Shown: in pieces, positions 29,905 through 41,894 of the stretch
Numbering within the stretch: position 1 is the first letter of the stretch
Layout: each line of letters begins with the position of its first letter
Origin: Staphylococcus xylosus NJ
Lineage (GTDB): Bacteria; Bacillota; Bacilli; Staphylococcales; Staphylococcaceae
Assembly (NCBI RefSeq): GCF_000338275.1
Contig: NZ_ANMR01000043.1
Location: forward strand, 248,001-312,000
Length of the DNA stretch: 64,000 nt
Direction of reading: 5' to 3'
Position numbers and translations under genes: made by a program
Notes under the pieces: model-generated
Seen by the model: the letters and a program-made list of their open reading frames with translations, nothing else
Databases searched by the model: none
What the model was told of the DNA's origin: nothing

Positions 29905-30393
29905 ATGAAGACGAGAAAGTTAACGCTAACTGCAATTTTTATTGCTATAAACGTTGTGTTAAGTAGTATTATTGTAATCCCGTTAGGTCCAGTTAAAGCA
30001 GCGCCAATTCAACATTTGATTAATGTGTTATGTGCTGTACTAGTAGGGCCATGGTTTGGGCTTGCTCAAGCTTTTATTTCATCTATCATACGTATGATTT
30101 TTGGTACAGGAAGTTTCTTTGCTTTTCCGGGAAGTATGGTAGGCGTGTTGCTTGCTAGTGGTTTCTATTTTTATCGTAAACATATCTTTATGGCAGCAGT
30201 AGGAGAAGTAATAGGTACAGGCATTATTGGTAGTATAATGTGCATACCGTTAGCATGGATTTTAGGCTTTTCAAACTTTGCCGTTAAACCTTTAATGACA
30301 GCCTTTATTGTATCAAGTGTTATTGGTGCCATCATTAGTTACATCATTTTAATGATATTGAAAAGAAAAGGTATATTAAAAAAATATTTATAA
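29905..30393 (+). CDS. thiW: ECF transporter S component ThiW
   Basis: ThiW is the substrate-binding membrane subunit of an energy-coupling-factor transporter, predicted for the thiazole moiety of thiamine. The 162-residue hydrophobic protein has about five membrane helices, with the short cytoplasmic-start sequence KTRKLTLTAIFIAINVVLS and the conserved GPVKAAPIQHLINVLCAVLVGPW. The start is ATG 29905 after GGAAAGG; the nearer ATG at 29896 is too close to that site. The shared EcfA/EcfT module must be elsewhere. It follows ricA by 41 bases and shares its downstream terminator. Confidence 0.88.
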   Translation: MKTRKLTLTAIFIAINVVLSSIIVIPLGPVKAAPIQHLINVLCAVLVGPWFGLAQAFISSIIRMIFGTGSFFAFPGSMVGVLLASGFYFYRKHIFMAAVGEVIGTGIIGSIMCIPLAWILGFSNFAVKPLMTAFIVSSVIGAIISYIILMILKRKGILKKYL

Positions 30394-30412
30394 TCAATCT
30401 TAATAAATCAAG

Positions 30413-30512
30413 TTAAGGCACTTTGTTACTAATATGAGTATGGTTTAATAGATTTACTGCAGAAGTATATCTATTAAATCAATCATTTACAAAGTTGTCT
30501 TAATTTTTTTGT
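30413..30512 (+). terminator. Branched terminator after miaB-ricA-thiW
   Basis: Outer arms TTAAGGCACTTTGT (from 30413) and ACAAAGTTGTCTTAA (ending 30503) enclose a second stem, TTTAATAGAT/ATCTATTAAA; seven T follow. The rest of the gap to mutS (30513-30828) is AT-rich, with a possible extended -10 element TGTTAAAAT near 30604 and no gene I can support. Confidence 0.75.
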
Positions 30513-30828
30513 TCTTAATTAATCTTTAACTTATGAAAAGATTAAGTTAATAAACAAGGGTCTGTATATTAATTTAATAAATGGGCGAAAATTGAAAACA
30601 TATGTTAAAATTTAAGAGTTAAATTAACTAAATTAGTTAAAGAATATGAGCGGGTATGATTAAAAAATCAATGAAAAGTATTCAGAAACGCACGGTATCG
30701 CATGTATATTCAATAAGTAAATGTGCCTGATTGTTGATGAAAAGTAATCATTAAATTAATTTATAAAACAAAAAGTTTAAATGAAAACCAATACATAAGA
30801 ATTTAAAAAAGGACTGTGACATATTAAT

Positions 30829-33483
30829 ATGACAAATCAAACGCCAATGATGCAACAGTATTTAAAAATCAAATCGCAATATCAAGATTGTCTCTTATTT
30901 TTTAGACTAGGGGATTTTTACGAAATGTTTTTCGAGGATGCTAAAGTTGCATCTAGAGTTTTAGAAATAACATTAACAAAACGTGACGCTAAAAAAGAAG
31001 ACCCAATACCAATGTGCGGCGTGCCTTATCATTCTGCGGATGGTTATATTGAAACTTTGATCAGTAATGGCTATAAAGTAGCTATTTGTGAACAAATGGA
31101 AGATCCAAGGCAGACAAAAGGTATGGTTCGCCGAGAAGTGGTACGTATAGTTACACCGGGGACAGTGATGGACCAAGGCGGCGTCGATGAAAAGCAAAAC
31201 AATTATATATTAAGTTTTATTCAAGGTGCCTCATCATATGCATTAAGTTATTGTGATGTATCAACAGGTGAATTGAAGGCTACTCATTTTGAAGATGAAG
31301 CGACATTAATTAATGAAATTACAACAATTAATCCTAATGAAATCGTTGTTAATGAAGAAATTGGTGAAACGTTAAAACGCCAAATTAGTTTAACTACCGA
31401 GACAATTACTGTGTTATCAGATATTTCTAATGCGAGTTATGAAGTGAATAATATGACGGAAACATATTTGTTTAATGCAACTCAACTATTGTTAGATTAT
31501 ATCCACCATACACAAAAAAGAGATTTATCACATATTGAAACCGTAATTAAGTACGAAGCTATTGATTTTATGAAAATGGATTTCTATGCAAAACGTAATT
31601 TAGAATTGACTGAAAGTATACGTTTGAAAACTAAAAAAGGTACATTGTTATGGCTAATGGATGAAACTAAAACACCCATGGGGGCTAGACGCTTAAAGCA
31701 ATGGATTGATCGTCCACTTATTCAAAAATCACAAATCGAGTCTCGTTTAGATACAGTTAGTCAATTTATAAATCATTTTATTGAAAGAGACACTTTACGT
31801 AATCATTTAAATCAAGTATATGATATTGAGAGATTAGTGGGACGTGTGAGCTATGGCAATGTCAATGCACGTGATTTGATTCAGTTGAAACATTCAATTT
31901 CAGAAATACCAAATATTAAACACTTATTAGAAGATTTCGATGAACAAATGACTGCACAGTTTAAAGCATTAGAACCTTTAGATGATTTATTAGCTTTATT
32001 AGAAGAAAGTTTAAAAGAAGAACCACCGATTTCAGTTAAAGAAGGCGGCTTGTTTAAAGCTGGCTTTAACAGTGAATTAGATAGTTATTTGGAAGCTTCA
32101 AAAAACGGAAAAACATGGCTAGCAGAATTACAAGCCAAAGAACGTGAAAGAACTGGTATTAAATCACTGAAAATCAGTTTCAATAAAGTATTTGGTTACT
32201 TTATTGAAATCACACGAGCTAACTTACAAGGTTTTGCCCCTACAGATTTTGGATATCATAGAAAGCAGACACTTTCAAATGCCGAACGTTTTATAACAGA
32301 CGAGTTGAAAGAAAAAGAGGATATTATCCTAGGAGCTGAAGACAAAGCAATTGAATTAGAGTATCAATTATTTGTAGAGCTTAGAGAGCAAATTAAATCA
32401 TATACAGAGCGATTACAAAAACAAGCAAAAGTGATATCGGAGCTTGATTGTTTACAAAGTTTTGCAGAAATTGCTCAAAAATATAATTACTCACGACCTA
32501 CTTTTAGCGAAGATAAAACGTTAGAGCTTATTAATTCGAGACATCCAGTTGTAGAACGTGTGATGGATCATAATGACTACGTGCCTAATGATTGTGCACT
32601 TAATCAAGATACATTTATATATTTGATTACTGGTCCAAATATGTCAGGTAAATCAACTTATATGAGACAAGTAGCCATTATTAGTATCATGGCGCAGATG
32701 GGAGCTTATGTGCCATGTGAATCGGCAACATTACCTGTTTTTGATCAGATTTTTACTAGAATTGGTGCTGCCGATGATTTAGTTTCAGGTAAAAGTACAT
32801 TTATGGTTGAAATGCTAGAAGCGCAAAAAGCACTTGCTCATGCTACTGAAGATAGTCTAATCATTTTTGATGAAATAGGACGTGGTACATCTACTTATGA
32901 TGGTTTGGCATTAGCCCAAGCGATGATTGAATATGTTGCACATACTTCAAATGCTAAAACGTTATTTTCAACACATTACCATGAATTGACTACACTAGAT
33001 CAGTCGTTGCCTTGTTTGAAAAATGTACATGTTGCAGCAAATGAATATAAAGGTGAATTGATATTCCTTCATAAGGTGAAAGACGGTGCGGTTGATGATA
33101 GTTACGGTATACAAGTAGCTAAATTAGCAAATTTACCAGATGCAGTGATTGATAGAGCTCAAGTAATATTAGATGCTTTTGAACAAAGCAATAAACAAGA
33201 AACTAAAGTTGACGTAAATACTGTGGAATTAGAGAATAGTAGCAACGAGCCATTTAATGATTCAGTAAATGACTCACATGCAACGTATCAATATCAAACA
33301 CCAGATGCTAAGAAATCTGCTAGCCAAGTGCAAAGTCAATTTGAACAGGCGGCATTTGATTTATTCGATACCTCTGCAAAACAAAGTGAAATTGAAAATG
33401 AAATTAAAACATTAAACCTATCTAATATGACGCCTATAGAAGCACTTGTGAAACTAAGTGAATTACAAAGACAATTGAAATAG
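30829..33483 (+). CDS. mutS: DNA mismatch repair protein MutS
   Basis: MutS recognises mismatches and recruits MutL. The 884-residue product is full length. The N-terminal mismatch-binding motif [16 protein letters not shown] (about 24-39) carries the Phe-x-Glu wedge within GDFYEMF. The ATPase has Walker [10 protein letters not shown] (about 602-610), then [12 protein letters not shown] and STHYHELT. A variable linker and helical C-terminus ([17 protein letters not shown]) form the tetramerisation region. mutL begins 12 bases after the stop, with its ribosome site AGAGGTGA in between. Confidence 0.97.
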   Translation: MTNQTPMMQQYLKIKSQYQDCLLFFRLGDFYEMFFEDAKVASRVLEITLTKRDAKKEDPIPMCGVPYHSADGYIETLISNGYKVAICEQMEDPRQTKGMVRREVVRIVTPGTVMDQGGVDEKQNNYILSFIQGASSYALSYCDVSTGELKATHFEDEATLINEITTINPNEIVVNEEIGETLKRQISLTTETITVLSDISNASYEVNNMTETYLFNATQLLLDYIHHTQKRDLSHIETVIKYEAIDFMKMDFYAKRNLELTESIRLKTKKGTLLWLMDETKTPMGARRLKQWIDRPLIQKSQIESRLDTVSQFINHFIERDTLRNHLNQVYDIERLVGRVSYGNVNARDLIQLKHSISEIPNIKHLLEDFDEQMTAQFKALEPLDDLLALLEESLKEEPPISVKEGGLFKAGFNSELDSYLEASKNGKTWLAELQAKERERTGIKSLKISFNKVFGYFIEITRANLQGFAPTDFGYHRKQTLSNAERFITDELKEKEDIILGAEDKAIELEYQLFVELREQIKSYTERLQKQAKVISELDCLQSFAEIAQKYNYSRPTFSEDKTLELINSRHPVVERVMDHNDYVPNDCALNQDTFIYLITGPNMSGKSTYMRQVAIISIMAQMGAYVPCESATLPVFDQIFTRIGAADDLVSGKSTFMVEMLEAQKALAHATEDSLIIFDEIGRGTSTYDGLALAQAMIEYVAHTSNAKTLFSTHYHELTTLDQSLPCLKNVHVAANEYKGELIFLHKVKDGAVDDSYGIQVAKLANLPDAVIDRAQVILDAFEQSNKQETKVDVNTVELENSSNEPFNDSVNDSHATYQYQTPDAKKSASQVQSQFEQAAFDLFDTSAKQSEIENEIKTLNLSNMTPIEALVKLSELQRQLK

Positions 33484-33495
33484 AGGTGAAGTCAA

Positions 33496-35490
33496 ATGGG
33501 TAAAATTAAAGAGTTACAGACATCATTAGCAAATAAAATTGCTGCTGGAGAAGTTGTTGAACGTCCAGGGTCAGTAGTTAAAGAATTATTAGAGAATGCC
33601 ATTGACGCCCAAGCGACCGAAATCAATATAGAAGTAGCGCAGTCTGGTGTTGAGTCTATCCGCGTAGTCGATAATGGTACTGGGATTGCCATAGATGATT
33701 TAGGGCTCGTATTTCATCGCCATGCTACGAGTAAATTAGATCAAGATGACGATTTGTTCCATATACGTACGTTAGGCTTCCGAGGAGAAGCTTTAGCAAG
33801 TATATCTTCAGTGTCGAAAGTGACACTGAAGACTTGTACAGATAATGAAGAAGGGCAAGAAATTTATGTCGAAAATGGTGAAATTCTTAATCAAAAACCA
33901 GCAAAAGCTAAACGTGGTACAGATATTTTAGTTGAATCACTATTTTATAATACACCTGCACGTCTCAAATATATTAAAAGTTTATATACAGAATTAGGTA
34001 AAATAACGGATATTGTGAATCGTATGGCAATGAGTCATCCTGATATACGTATTTCATTGATTTCTGATGGTAAGACTATTATTAAGACAAATGGTTCTGG
34101 CCGTACAAATGAAGTTATGGCTGAAATATATGGTATGAAAGTAGCTAAAGATTTAGTTCATATTACTGGAGATACGAGTGATTACCATTTAGAAGGTTAT
34201 GTCGCAAAACCTGAGCACTCTAGAAGTAATAAACATTATATTTCTATTTTTATAAATGGTAGATACATTAAAAACTTTTTACTTAATAAGGCAATTCAGG
34301 AAGGTTATCATACGCTATTGATGATTGGCCGATTCCCTATTTGTTACATTAATATAGAAATGGACCCTATACTAGTAGATGTCAATGTACATCCAACTAA
34401 ACTAGAAGTAAGACTTTCCAAAGAAGATCAACTCTTTGACTTAATAGTTGAAAAAATTCGTGAAGCATTTCAAGATCGTATTTTAATTCCGCAAAACGAC
34501 ATGGATAAAATCGCTAAGAAAAATAAAGTGCTGGATAAATTTGAACAGCAAAAAATGGATTTTGAAAAACGTAAACAACAAAACGAACTTCAACAACAAC
34601 CTTTTCGTGATGAGGTACAAGGCTATGAAAACCATGAAAGTCATGAACCAAAATCGCAAACTCAATTAAAATATAATACTGAAAATAAGCCTAATAATAA
34701 TGATGTTCAATCAACTATACAGGAAACAGATGTCAATAATGACGAGTATGCACAATCGCAAAGAGCGTTATTAAATGAAATGGATACTTATGAACAAGAA
34801 TCAACGCTTGATCAGAAGAACCGACACGAAACTTTTAACCAAGATGACATGGAGCAAGATATCGCAAGTCAAGATATCAAAGGTAGTGTTAGTAAAGATG
34901 CCTCAAGACGTGTACCTTATATGGAAGTAGTTGGCCAAGTCCATGGTACATATATAATCGCTCAAAATGAACAAGGTATGTACATGATTGATCAACATGC
35001 GGCTCAAGAACGGATTAAATATGAGTATTTTAGAGAGAAAATTGGTGAAGTTTCAAATGAAATCCAAAATTTATTAATTCCTTTAACGTTCCACTTTTCT
35101 ACAGATGAACTGATGATTATAAATCAACACAAAGAAGAATTAGATAAAGTTGGTGTGCATTTAGAACCATTCGGTGGTAATGATTATATAGTAGATAGTT
35201 ATCCAGTTTGGTTCCCTGCGTCTGAAGCGGAAGAAATTATAAAAGATATGATTGAATATGTATTAGAGCATAAGAAAGTTAATGTCAAAAAAATACGTGA
35301 AGAAGCTGCAATTATGATGAGTTGCAAACAATCTATTAAAGCCAATCACTATTTGAAAAATAATGAAATGGCCGATTTAGTTAATCAATTAAGAGAAACT
35401 GAAGATCCTTTTACTTGTCCACATGGCAGACCGATTATTATAAACTTTTCAAATTATGAATTAGAGCGACTGTTCAAACGAATTATCTAG
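33496..35490 (+). CDS. mutL: DNA mismatch repair protein MutL
   Basis: MutL is a GHKL ATPase and, in gram-positives, the strand-nicking endonuclease of mismatch repair. The 664-residue protein has ATPase motifs [14 protein letters not shown] (about 30-43), DNGTGI and [12 protein letters not shown] Gln/Asn/Asp-rich flexible linker spans about 340-470. The C-terminal endonuclease domain has [12 protein letters not shown] (about 498-509), the metal-binding motif of methyl-independent MutL, and a terminal CPHGRP. It is coupled to mutS and followed 11 bases later by glpP. Confidence 0.97.
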   Translation: MGKIKELQTSLANKIAAGEVVERPGSVVKELLENAIDAQATEINIEVAQSGVESIRVVDNGTGIAIDDLGLVFHRHATSKLDQDDDLFHIRTLGFRGEALASISSVSKVTLKTCTDNEEGQEIYVENGEILNQKPAKAKRGTDILVESLFYNTPARLKYIKSLYTELGKITDIVNRMAMSHPDIRISLISDGKTIIKTNGSGRTNEVMAEIYGMKVAKDLVHITGDTSDYHLEGYVAKPEHSRSNKHYISIFINGRYIKNFLLNKAIQEGYHTLLMIGRFPICYINIEMDPILVDVNVHPTKLEVRLSKEDQLFDLIVEKIREAFQDRILIPQNDMDKIAKKNKVLDKFEQQKMDFEKRKQQNELQQQPFRDEVQGYENHESHEPKSQTQLKYNTENKPNNNDVQSTIQETDVNNDEYAQSQRALLNEMDTYEQESTLDQKNRHETFNQDDMEQDIASQDIKGSVSKDASRRVPYMEVVGQVHGTYIIAQNEQGMYMIDQHAAQERIKYEYFREKIGEVSNEIQNLLIPLTFHFSTDELMIINQHKEELDKVGVHLEPFGGNDYIVDSYPVWFPASEAEEIIKDMIEYVLEHKKVNVKKIREEAAIMMSCKQSIKANHYLKNNEMADLVNQLRETEDPFTCPHGRPIIINFSNYELERLFKRII

Positions 35491-35501
35491 GAGGTTAGTG
35501 G

Positions 35502-36035
35502 ATGAAACCACATATTTTACCAGCTATTCGATCAATGAAAGACTTGGAGAAAATGATACAAACGGATTATAAAGAATGTGTGTTACTAGATACACATATT
35601 GGACATGTTAAAAGCATTATGGAATTACTTAAGAAGAACAAAATTGAAACGTATATGCATATCGATTTAATTAAAGGTATGAGTCATGATGAATTTGCAT
35701 GTGAATATATCATACAAAATTATCATCCTAAGGGTATAGTTTCTACTAAAACAAAGGTAATCAATAAGGCGAAATCATTGAATACAACGACTGTTTTTCG
35801 AGTGTTTATATTAGATAGTCACGCTTTATCACGAAGCATAGAATTAATTAAACGTGTAGAACCTGATTATGTAGAAGTTTTACCAGGAATTGCCAGTAAA
35901 GTAATTCAAATTATTAATGAAGAAACAAATACTTCTGTAATAGCTGGAGGTTTAATCAACACAGTAGATGAAGTTGAAGTAGCGGTCGAAAATGGTGCTA
36001 AATATATTACCACAAGTGATAGACATTTATGGTAA
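35502..36035 (+). CDS. glpP: Glycerol uptake operon antiterminator GlpP
   Basis: GlpP is an mRNA-binding antiterminator activated by glycerol-3-phosphate. It binds leader RNA so RNA polymerase reads through terminators before glpF/K and glpD. The 177-residue (beta/alpha)8-type protein has C-terminal VIAGGLINTVDEVEVAVENGAKYITTSD, a phosphate-binding loop consistent with glycerol-3-phosphate sensing. The start ATG follows AGGAGG within the end of mutL. Its likely targets are the leader hairpins at 37289 and 39950. It is transcribed from the mutSL side and ended by the 36082 terminator. Confidence 0.92.
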   Translation: MKPHILPAIRSMKDLEKMIQTDYKECVLLDTHIGHVKSIMELLKKNKIETYMHIDLIKGMSHDEFACEYIIQNYHPKGIVSTKTKVINKAKSLNTTTVFRVFILDSHALSRSIELIKRVEPDYVEVLPGIASKVIQIINEETNTSVIAGGLINTVDEVEVAVENGAKYITTSDRHLW

Positions 36036-36081
36036 ATCGATAGTACTTTAATTAATTCAAAAACAACAAATTAAATTCAAA

Positions 36082-36141
36082 AGTTAGCCATTTAAGCATA
36101 AGGTAATCTCATTGCCGCATTAAATGAGCTAGCTTTTTTTA
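36082..36141 (+). terminator. Terminator after mutS-mutL-glpP
   Basis: AAGTTAGCCATTTAA pairs imperfectly with TTAAATGAGCTAGCTT, followed by seven T. Confidence 0.8.
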
Positions 36142-36166
36142 TAAAATTTTTATGGGGTGATTAATT

Positions 36167-37207
36167 ATGTTGAAACCGCAAAAGTTAAAACGGGGAGATA
36201 CGGTTGCTATTGTATCGCTATCCTCAGGTATCGCAGGTGATGATTCTATTATATGGCGAACATATCAAGGAATACAAAGATTACAAGAGATTTTCGGTTT
36301 GAAAGTAAAAATAATGCCGCATGCACTAAAGGGCAGTGAGTTTATACAACAACATCCAGAATTGCGTGCCTCAGACCTAAATGAAGCTATAAGAGATAGA
36401 GAAGTTAAAGCTATTATAAGTTGTATTGGTGGGGATGATGCGATTAGGATATGGCCTTATGTAGATCGTGAAGCACTCCAAAACTTCCCGAAAATTTTCT
36501 CAGGGTATTCAGATTCAACAACAGTACATATGATGTTTTATAAAATGGGAATCACTAGTTTTTACGGTCCAGCGTTGTTAACAGATTTTGCAGAGAATAT
36601 TAACATGGATTGTTATACTATAAAAGATATAGAAAAGAATTGGTTTAATAGTGAACCAATTGGTGAAGTGAGACCTGCAAAATATATTAGGCCTTATGGA
36701 TTAAGTTGGAATGTTGAAAATAAAGCAATAGCGAGGCCGGTTATACAACAACAAGGATATATTTTCTTACAGGGACAAAGACAAGTTAATACCAAAGGAC
36801 ACTTAATAGGTGGGAATTTGGAAACACTTGTAGATATTATAGATTCTGAATTATTTCCACAACTAAATGATTTTGAACAGGCTATTTTATTTTTAGAAAC
36901 TTCGGAAGATATGCCTAACCCTGATGAATTTAGAGACATGTTGTTTCAATTGCTTAAAAAGGGAGTGTTCCATAGAGTTAACGGTATAATATTCGGTAAA
37001 CCATTTAACAATACTTATTATGAGCAATATAAAGATGAAATATTGACATTTTTCAACGTAGAACCACTCAAGCAATTACCTATATTATATAATTTGTCAT
37101 TTGGTCATAACGAACCTAAACATATATTGCCTTATGGTGTTGAAGCACAAATTAATTGCGAAAATAAACAATTTTTTATTACTGAAAAAGCTGTTACTGA
37201 GGAGTAA
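36167..37207 (+). CDS. S66 family LD-carboxypeptidase (MccF-like)
   Basis: The 346-residue serine peptidase family S66 protein has the nucleophile motif GYSDSTTVH (Ser near 114), a catalytic Glu candidate in FLETSED and a His candidate in SFGHNEPKH. The family includes LD-carboxypeptidases that trim murein tetrapeptides and MccF-type enzymes that detoxify microcin C by cutting its peptide-nucleotide bond; sequence alone does not choose. ATG 36167 follows GGGGTG. It is an insertion between glpP and glpF relative to the simplest glp order and is not expected to be part of glycerol metabolism. Confidence 0.87.
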   Translation: MLKPQKLKRGDTVAIVSLSSGIAGDDSIIWRTYQGIQRLQEIFGLKVKIMPHALKGSEFIQQHPELRASDLNEAIRDREVKAIISCIGGDDAIRIWPYVDREALQNFPKIFSGYSDSTTVHMMFYKMGITSFYGPALLTDFAENINMDCYTIKDIEKNWFNSEPIGEVRPAKYIRPYGLSWNVENKAIARPVIQQQGYIFLQGQRQVNTKGHLIGGNLETLVDIIDSELFPQLNDFEQAILFLETSEDMPNPDEFRDMLFQLLKKGVFHRVNGIIFGKPFNNTYYEQYKDEILTFFNVEPLKQLPILYNLSFGHNEPKHILPYGVEAQINCENKQFFITEKAVTEE

Positions 37208-37233
37208 TTTGTGACAAGATTTTAACAAAATAT

Positions 37234-37263
37234 TTGACAACGCTTACAAAATCGGTGTAAGAT
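37234..37263 (+). promoter_or_regulatory. glpF promoter with overlapping cre site
   Basis: -35 TTGACA (37234-37239) and -10-like TAAGAT (37258-37263) are 18 bases apart. TGACAACGCTTACA at 37235-37248 fits the catabolite-responsive element consensus TGWAANCGNTNWCA with one mismatch and covers the -35, so CcpA binding would block the polymerase. Confidence 0.75.
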
Positions 37264-37288
37264 GAATTTAAGTTAATAATTAGAACAG

Positions 37289-37365
37289 AGATGGGAGATT
37301 TCTACAGTAATTAAACCGGTGGTTCGAAACTGGCTATAATTGTAGGGGTCTCTCTATCTATTTTT
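37289..37365 (+). terminator. glpF leader terminator, GlpP antitermination target
   Basis: AGATGGGAGA (37289-37298) pairs with TCTCTCTATCT (37349-37359), with CTACA/TGTAG and a CCGGT/ACTGG hairpin nested inside, then TATTTTT. It ends 13 bases before glpF. The 5' arm resembles that in the glpD leader, as expected for a shared GlpP-binding sequence. Confidence 0.75.
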
Positions 37366-37378
37366 AGGAGGAGTCTCT

Positions 37379-38197
37379 ATGAGTGTATATTTTGCTGAAT
37401 TCTTGGGAACAGCAATATTAGTATTATTTGGGGGAGGCGTTTGTGCCAACGTCAATTTGAAAAAAAGTGCTGGTAACGGCGCGGATTGGGTTGTTATTGC
37501 ATTAGGTTGGGGACTTGCGGTTACAATGGGAGTCTATGCTGTCGGTAATATTTCAGGCGCGCATCTTAACCCCGCGGTAACACTTGCGTTCGCTATGGAT
37601 GGTGCTTTAAGTTGGGGCATGGTACCAGGGTATATAATTTGCCAAATTCTAGGTGGTATTACTGGTGGTATCGTTGTTTGGTTAATGTATTTAGCACACT
37701 GGAAACAAACGGAAGATCAAGGAGCAAAATTAGGTGTATTCTCTACTGCGCCTGCAATTAAAAACTATTTTGCAAACTTCTTAAGTGAAATTATTGGTAC
37801 TGCTGCTCTAACATTAGGCTTAATGTTTATAGGTATGAATAAAATCGCTGATGGTTTAAATCCATTAATCGTTGGTAGCTTGATTATTGCAATTGGTTTA
37901 AGTTTAGGTGGTCCAACTGGTTATGCGATTAACCCAGCTCGTGACTTAGGTCCGCGTATTGCGCATGCGATATTACCAATTGCAGGTAAAGGTAATTCGA
38001 ATTGGAGTTATGCAATTGTTCCTGTTTTAGGCCCTGTCACAGGTGGTATGATTGGTGCTGTTATTTATAGATTAGTTTACAAAGGGGCATTTGATATGAT
38101 GTCAGTTGTAGCAATAGTATTACTAATAGTTACAGTTGCCCTTGGTATTGTGTTAAATAAATCTAAAAGTGCAAAAGGTATCGAATCGGTTTATTAA
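37379..38197 (+). CDS. glpF: Glycerol uptake facilitator (aquaglyceroporin)
   Basis: The 272-residue six-helix MIP channel admits glycerol. The two half-helix motifs are visible: HLNPAVTLAF (about 62-71) and INPARDLGPR (about 189-198). The Asp after the second NPAR is the glycerol-selective position. ATG 37379 follows AGGAGG. It is controlled by a cre-overlapped promoter and leader terminator. glpK follows after a 182-base gap with its own hairpin, so glpK expression may be partly attenuated. Confidence 0.95.
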   Translation: MSVYFAEFLGTAILVLFGGGVCANVNLKKSAGNGADWVVIALGWGLAVTMGVYAVGNISGAHLNPAVTLAFAMDGALSWGMVPGYIICQILGGITGGIVVWLMYLAHWKQTEDQGAKLGVFSTAPAIKNYFANFLSEIIGTAALTLGLMFIGMNKIADGLNPLIVGSLIIAIGLSLGGPTGYAINPARDLGPRIAHAILPIAGKGNSNWSYAIVPVLGPVTGGMIGAVIYRLVYKGAFDMMSVVAIVLLIVTVALGIVLNKSKSAKGIESVY

Positions 38198-38210
38198 TTA
38201 AGTTTCAACA

Positions 38211-38246
38211 GCCCTGTTTATAAGTTAAAATATAAACAGGCTTTAT
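38211..38246 (+). terminator. Intercistronic hairpin between glpF and glpK
   Basis: CCTGTTTATA (38213-38222) pairs perfectly with TATAAACAGG (38231-38240), then a modest T-rich tail. It is either a leaky terminator or an mRNA-processing hairpin. Confidence 0.6.
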
Positions 38247-38319
38247 AATATATAAATATAAGTAATAAAAGCATGTTTGTAGAGTGAGTTATTTGGCAAT
38301 GTGTAAATTAGACGTTTAA

Positions 38320-39882
<1,563 letters not shown>

Positions 39883-39908
39883 AAAAATAGACTAAAAGTT
39901 GTTATGTA

Positions 39909-39917
39909 TGCTACAAT
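39909..39917 (+). promoter_or_regulatory. Extended -10 promoter of glpD
   Basis: TGCTACAAT fits the extended -10 form TGnTAnAAT. No good -35 is visible, which is tolerated with an extended -10. The leader and its terminator follow. Confidence 0.55.
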
Positions 39918-39949
39918 ATGGGTAAGTTAATAATACAGAGATGAGAAAT

Positions 39950-40002
39950 GAGAGATTCAGTTCGTACAATTATATATGTATGGGATGAGTCTCTCTTTTT
40001 TT
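39950..40002 (+). terminator. glpD leader terminator, GlpP antitermination target
   Basis: GAGAGATTCA (39950-39959) pairs with TGAGTCTCTC (39986-39995), with CGTAC/GTATG above, then seven T. It stands just before the ribosome site of glpD and shares ACAGAGATG-type sequence with the glpF leader. Confidence 0.8.
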
Positions 40003-40026
40003 ATTATTTTAGGAGGCCTAGTTTTT

Positions 40027-41700
40027 ATGAGTTTATCAACATTAAAAAGAGAACAGATCAAGAAAGATTTGAAAAATAAAGATTTTGACGTTGTCATTAT
40101 TGGCGGCGGTATTACTGGAGCAGGTATTGCTTTAGATGCTAGTCAAAGAGGTATGAAAGTTGCTTTAGTAGAAATGCAAGACTTTGCACAAGGTACAAGC
40201 TCACGTTCTACTAAATTAGTACATGGCGGCTTACGTTACTTGAAACAACTACAAGTTGGAGTTGTAGCAGAAACTGGTCGTGAACGCGCAATTGTATATG
40301 AAAATGGACCACACGTAACAACACCTGAGCGTATGCTTTTACCAATGCACAAAGGCGGTTCAATGGGTAAATTCACTACTGCTATCGGTTTAACAATGTA
40401 TGATAGATTAGCTGGTGTTAAAAAGGCAGAACGCAAAACAATGTTAAATGCTAAAGAAACATTAGAAAAAGAACCACTTGTTAAAAAATCTGGTCTTAAA
40501 GGTGGCGGTTCTTACGTTGAGTATCGTACTGATGACGCTCGTTTAACAATAGAAGTTATGAAACGTGCAGAAGAAAAAGGCGCAACGATTATTAACCATA
40601 CAAAATCTATTCATTTCACATATGATTCCAATGAACAAGTTAATGGTATTCAAGTAGAAGATCAAATTAACAATGAAACTTATCCAGTAAAAGCTAAAAA
40701 AGTTATCAATGCAAGTGGTCCATGGGTAGACGAAGTTCGCAGTGGTGACTATGCTAGAAATAATAAACAATTACGCTTAACTAAAGGTGTTCACATTGTT
40801 ATTGATCAATCTAAATTCCCATTAGGTCAAGCTGTTTATTTTGATACTGAAAAAGATGGTCGTATGATTTTTGCTATACCACGTGAAGGTAAAGCTTATG
40901 TAGGTACAACAGATACATTCTATAATAACGACAAAGCTTCACCACTTGCTACGCAAGAAGACAGAGATTACTTAATTGAGGCAATCAATTATATGTTCCC
41001 AGATGTAGACGTTAAAGATGAAGACATTGAATCATCATGGGCTGGAATTAGACCATTAATTTTAGAAGAAGGTAAAGACCCATCTGAAATTTCCCGTAAA
41101 GATGAAGTTTGGGAAGGTAAATCAGGTCTATTAACAATTGCTGGTGGTAAATTAACTGGTTACCGTCACATGGCTTTAGAAATTGTAGACTTATTATCAA
41201 AACGTTTGAAAGAGCAATATGGTATGAAATTTGCTAAATGTGCTACAAAACATTTAACAATTTCTGGTGGAGATGTTGGTGGCAGTAAAAACTTTGAACA
41301 ATTCATCGATCAAAAAGTTGAAGAAGCTAAATCATACCAAATAGACGAAGCAACAGCACGTCACTTTGCTTCTAAGTATGGTTCTAATGCTGAAGAATTA
41401 TTTAAAATTGCACAAACAGCTCAACATCAAGATACTGGATTGCCATTAGATATTTATACAGAATTAATTTATTCAATACAAAATGAAATGGTGCACCGTC
41501 CAACTGACTTCTTTATTCGTCGTACGGGTAAACTTTATTTCAAAATTGATGATGTATTAAATTATAAAGAGCAAGTTATTGAAGTTATGAGCGACTTATT
41601 AGGTTACACTAATATTCAAAAAGAAGCTTATACAAAAGAATTACAAATTGCTATTGATGAAGCACAAACTGGTAACCAGCAACCAGCAGAAAAAGAATAA
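40027..41700 (+). CDS. glpD: Aerobic glycerol-3-phosphate dehydrogenase
   Basis: GlpD oxidises glycerol-3-phosphate to dihydroxyacetone phosphate at the membrane, passing electrons to quinone. It is 557 residues from ATG 40027 (AGGAGGCC at 40011-40018); the frame is open upstream to 39976, but that stretch covers the leader terminator. FAD motif [18 protein letters not shown] (about 24-41), then [18 protein letters not shown], typical of GlpD/GlpO, and a helical C-terminal domain. It has its own promoter, antiterminator-controlled leader and a perfect terminator. Confidence 0.96.
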   Translation: MSLSTLKREQIKKDLKNKDFDVVIIGGGITGAGIALDASQRGMKVALVEMQDFAQGTSSRSTKLVHGGLRYLKQLQVGVVAETGRERAIVYENGPHVTTPERMLLPMHKGGSMGKFTTAIGLTMYDRLAGVKKAERKTMLNAKETLEKEPLVKKSGLKGGGSYVEYRTDDARLTIEVMKRAEEKGATIINHTKSIHFTYDSNEQVNGIQVEDQINNETYPVKAKKVINASGPWVDEVRSGDYARNNKQLRLTKGVHIVIDQSKFPLGQAVYFDTEKDGRMIFAIPREGKAYVGTTDTFYNNDKASPLATQEDRDYLIEAINYMFPDVDVKDEDIESSWAGIRPLILEEGKDPSEISRKDEVWEGKSGLLTIAGGKLTGYRHMALEIVDLLSKRLKEQYGMKFAKCATKHLTISGGDVGGSKNFEQFIDQKVEEAKSYQIDEATARHFASKYGSNAEELFKIAQTAQHQDTGLPLDIYTELIYSIQNEMVHRPTDFFIRRTGKLYFKIDDVLNYKEQVIEVMSDLLGYTNIQKEAYTKELQIAIDEAQTGNQQPAEKE

Positions 41701-41733
41701 TTATTTTAAATTTTGTACTACAAAGTTTAAAAG

Positions 41734-41774
41734 AAAAGCAGCTACTGACTCTATTGAGTCAGTAGCTGCTTTTT
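41734..41774 (+). terminator. Terminator after glpD
   Basis: A perfect 15-bp stem, AGCAGCTACTGACTC with GAGTCAGTAGCTGCT, TATT loop, then T-run. Confidence 0.92.
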
Positions 41775-41849
41775 ATAAAATAGAAATTGTCACTTATGAC
41801 TAAATACTTAGCGTAGTATTTGATAACATGATATTTTGAAGGTATATTG

Positions 41850-41871
41850 TATAATATAGATAATGATAATC
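41850..41871 (+). promoter_or_regulatory. -10 element with adjacent Fur-like box before the hydrolase gene
   Basis: TATAAT at 41850-41855 is followed by GATAATGATAATC at 41859-41871, which equals the first 13 bases of the 19-bp Fur consensus (the last six match poorly). The position covers the expected transcription start, a classic repression site for Fur with iron. Confidence 0.5.
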
Positions 41872-41894
41872 GTATGGTATGGGAGGCTAAACAC

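Noticed and set aside
30658-30732. 24-codon basic ORF upstream of mutS
   Set aside because: The ribosome site is poorly spaced and no terminator or conservation evidence is available, so it was not listed as a gene.
27497-30830. TPP riboswitch near the thiamine-related genes
   Set aside because: Neither the gap before miaB nor the thiW start carries the conserved CTGAGA/ACCTGA elements; thiW is read through from miaB-ricA.
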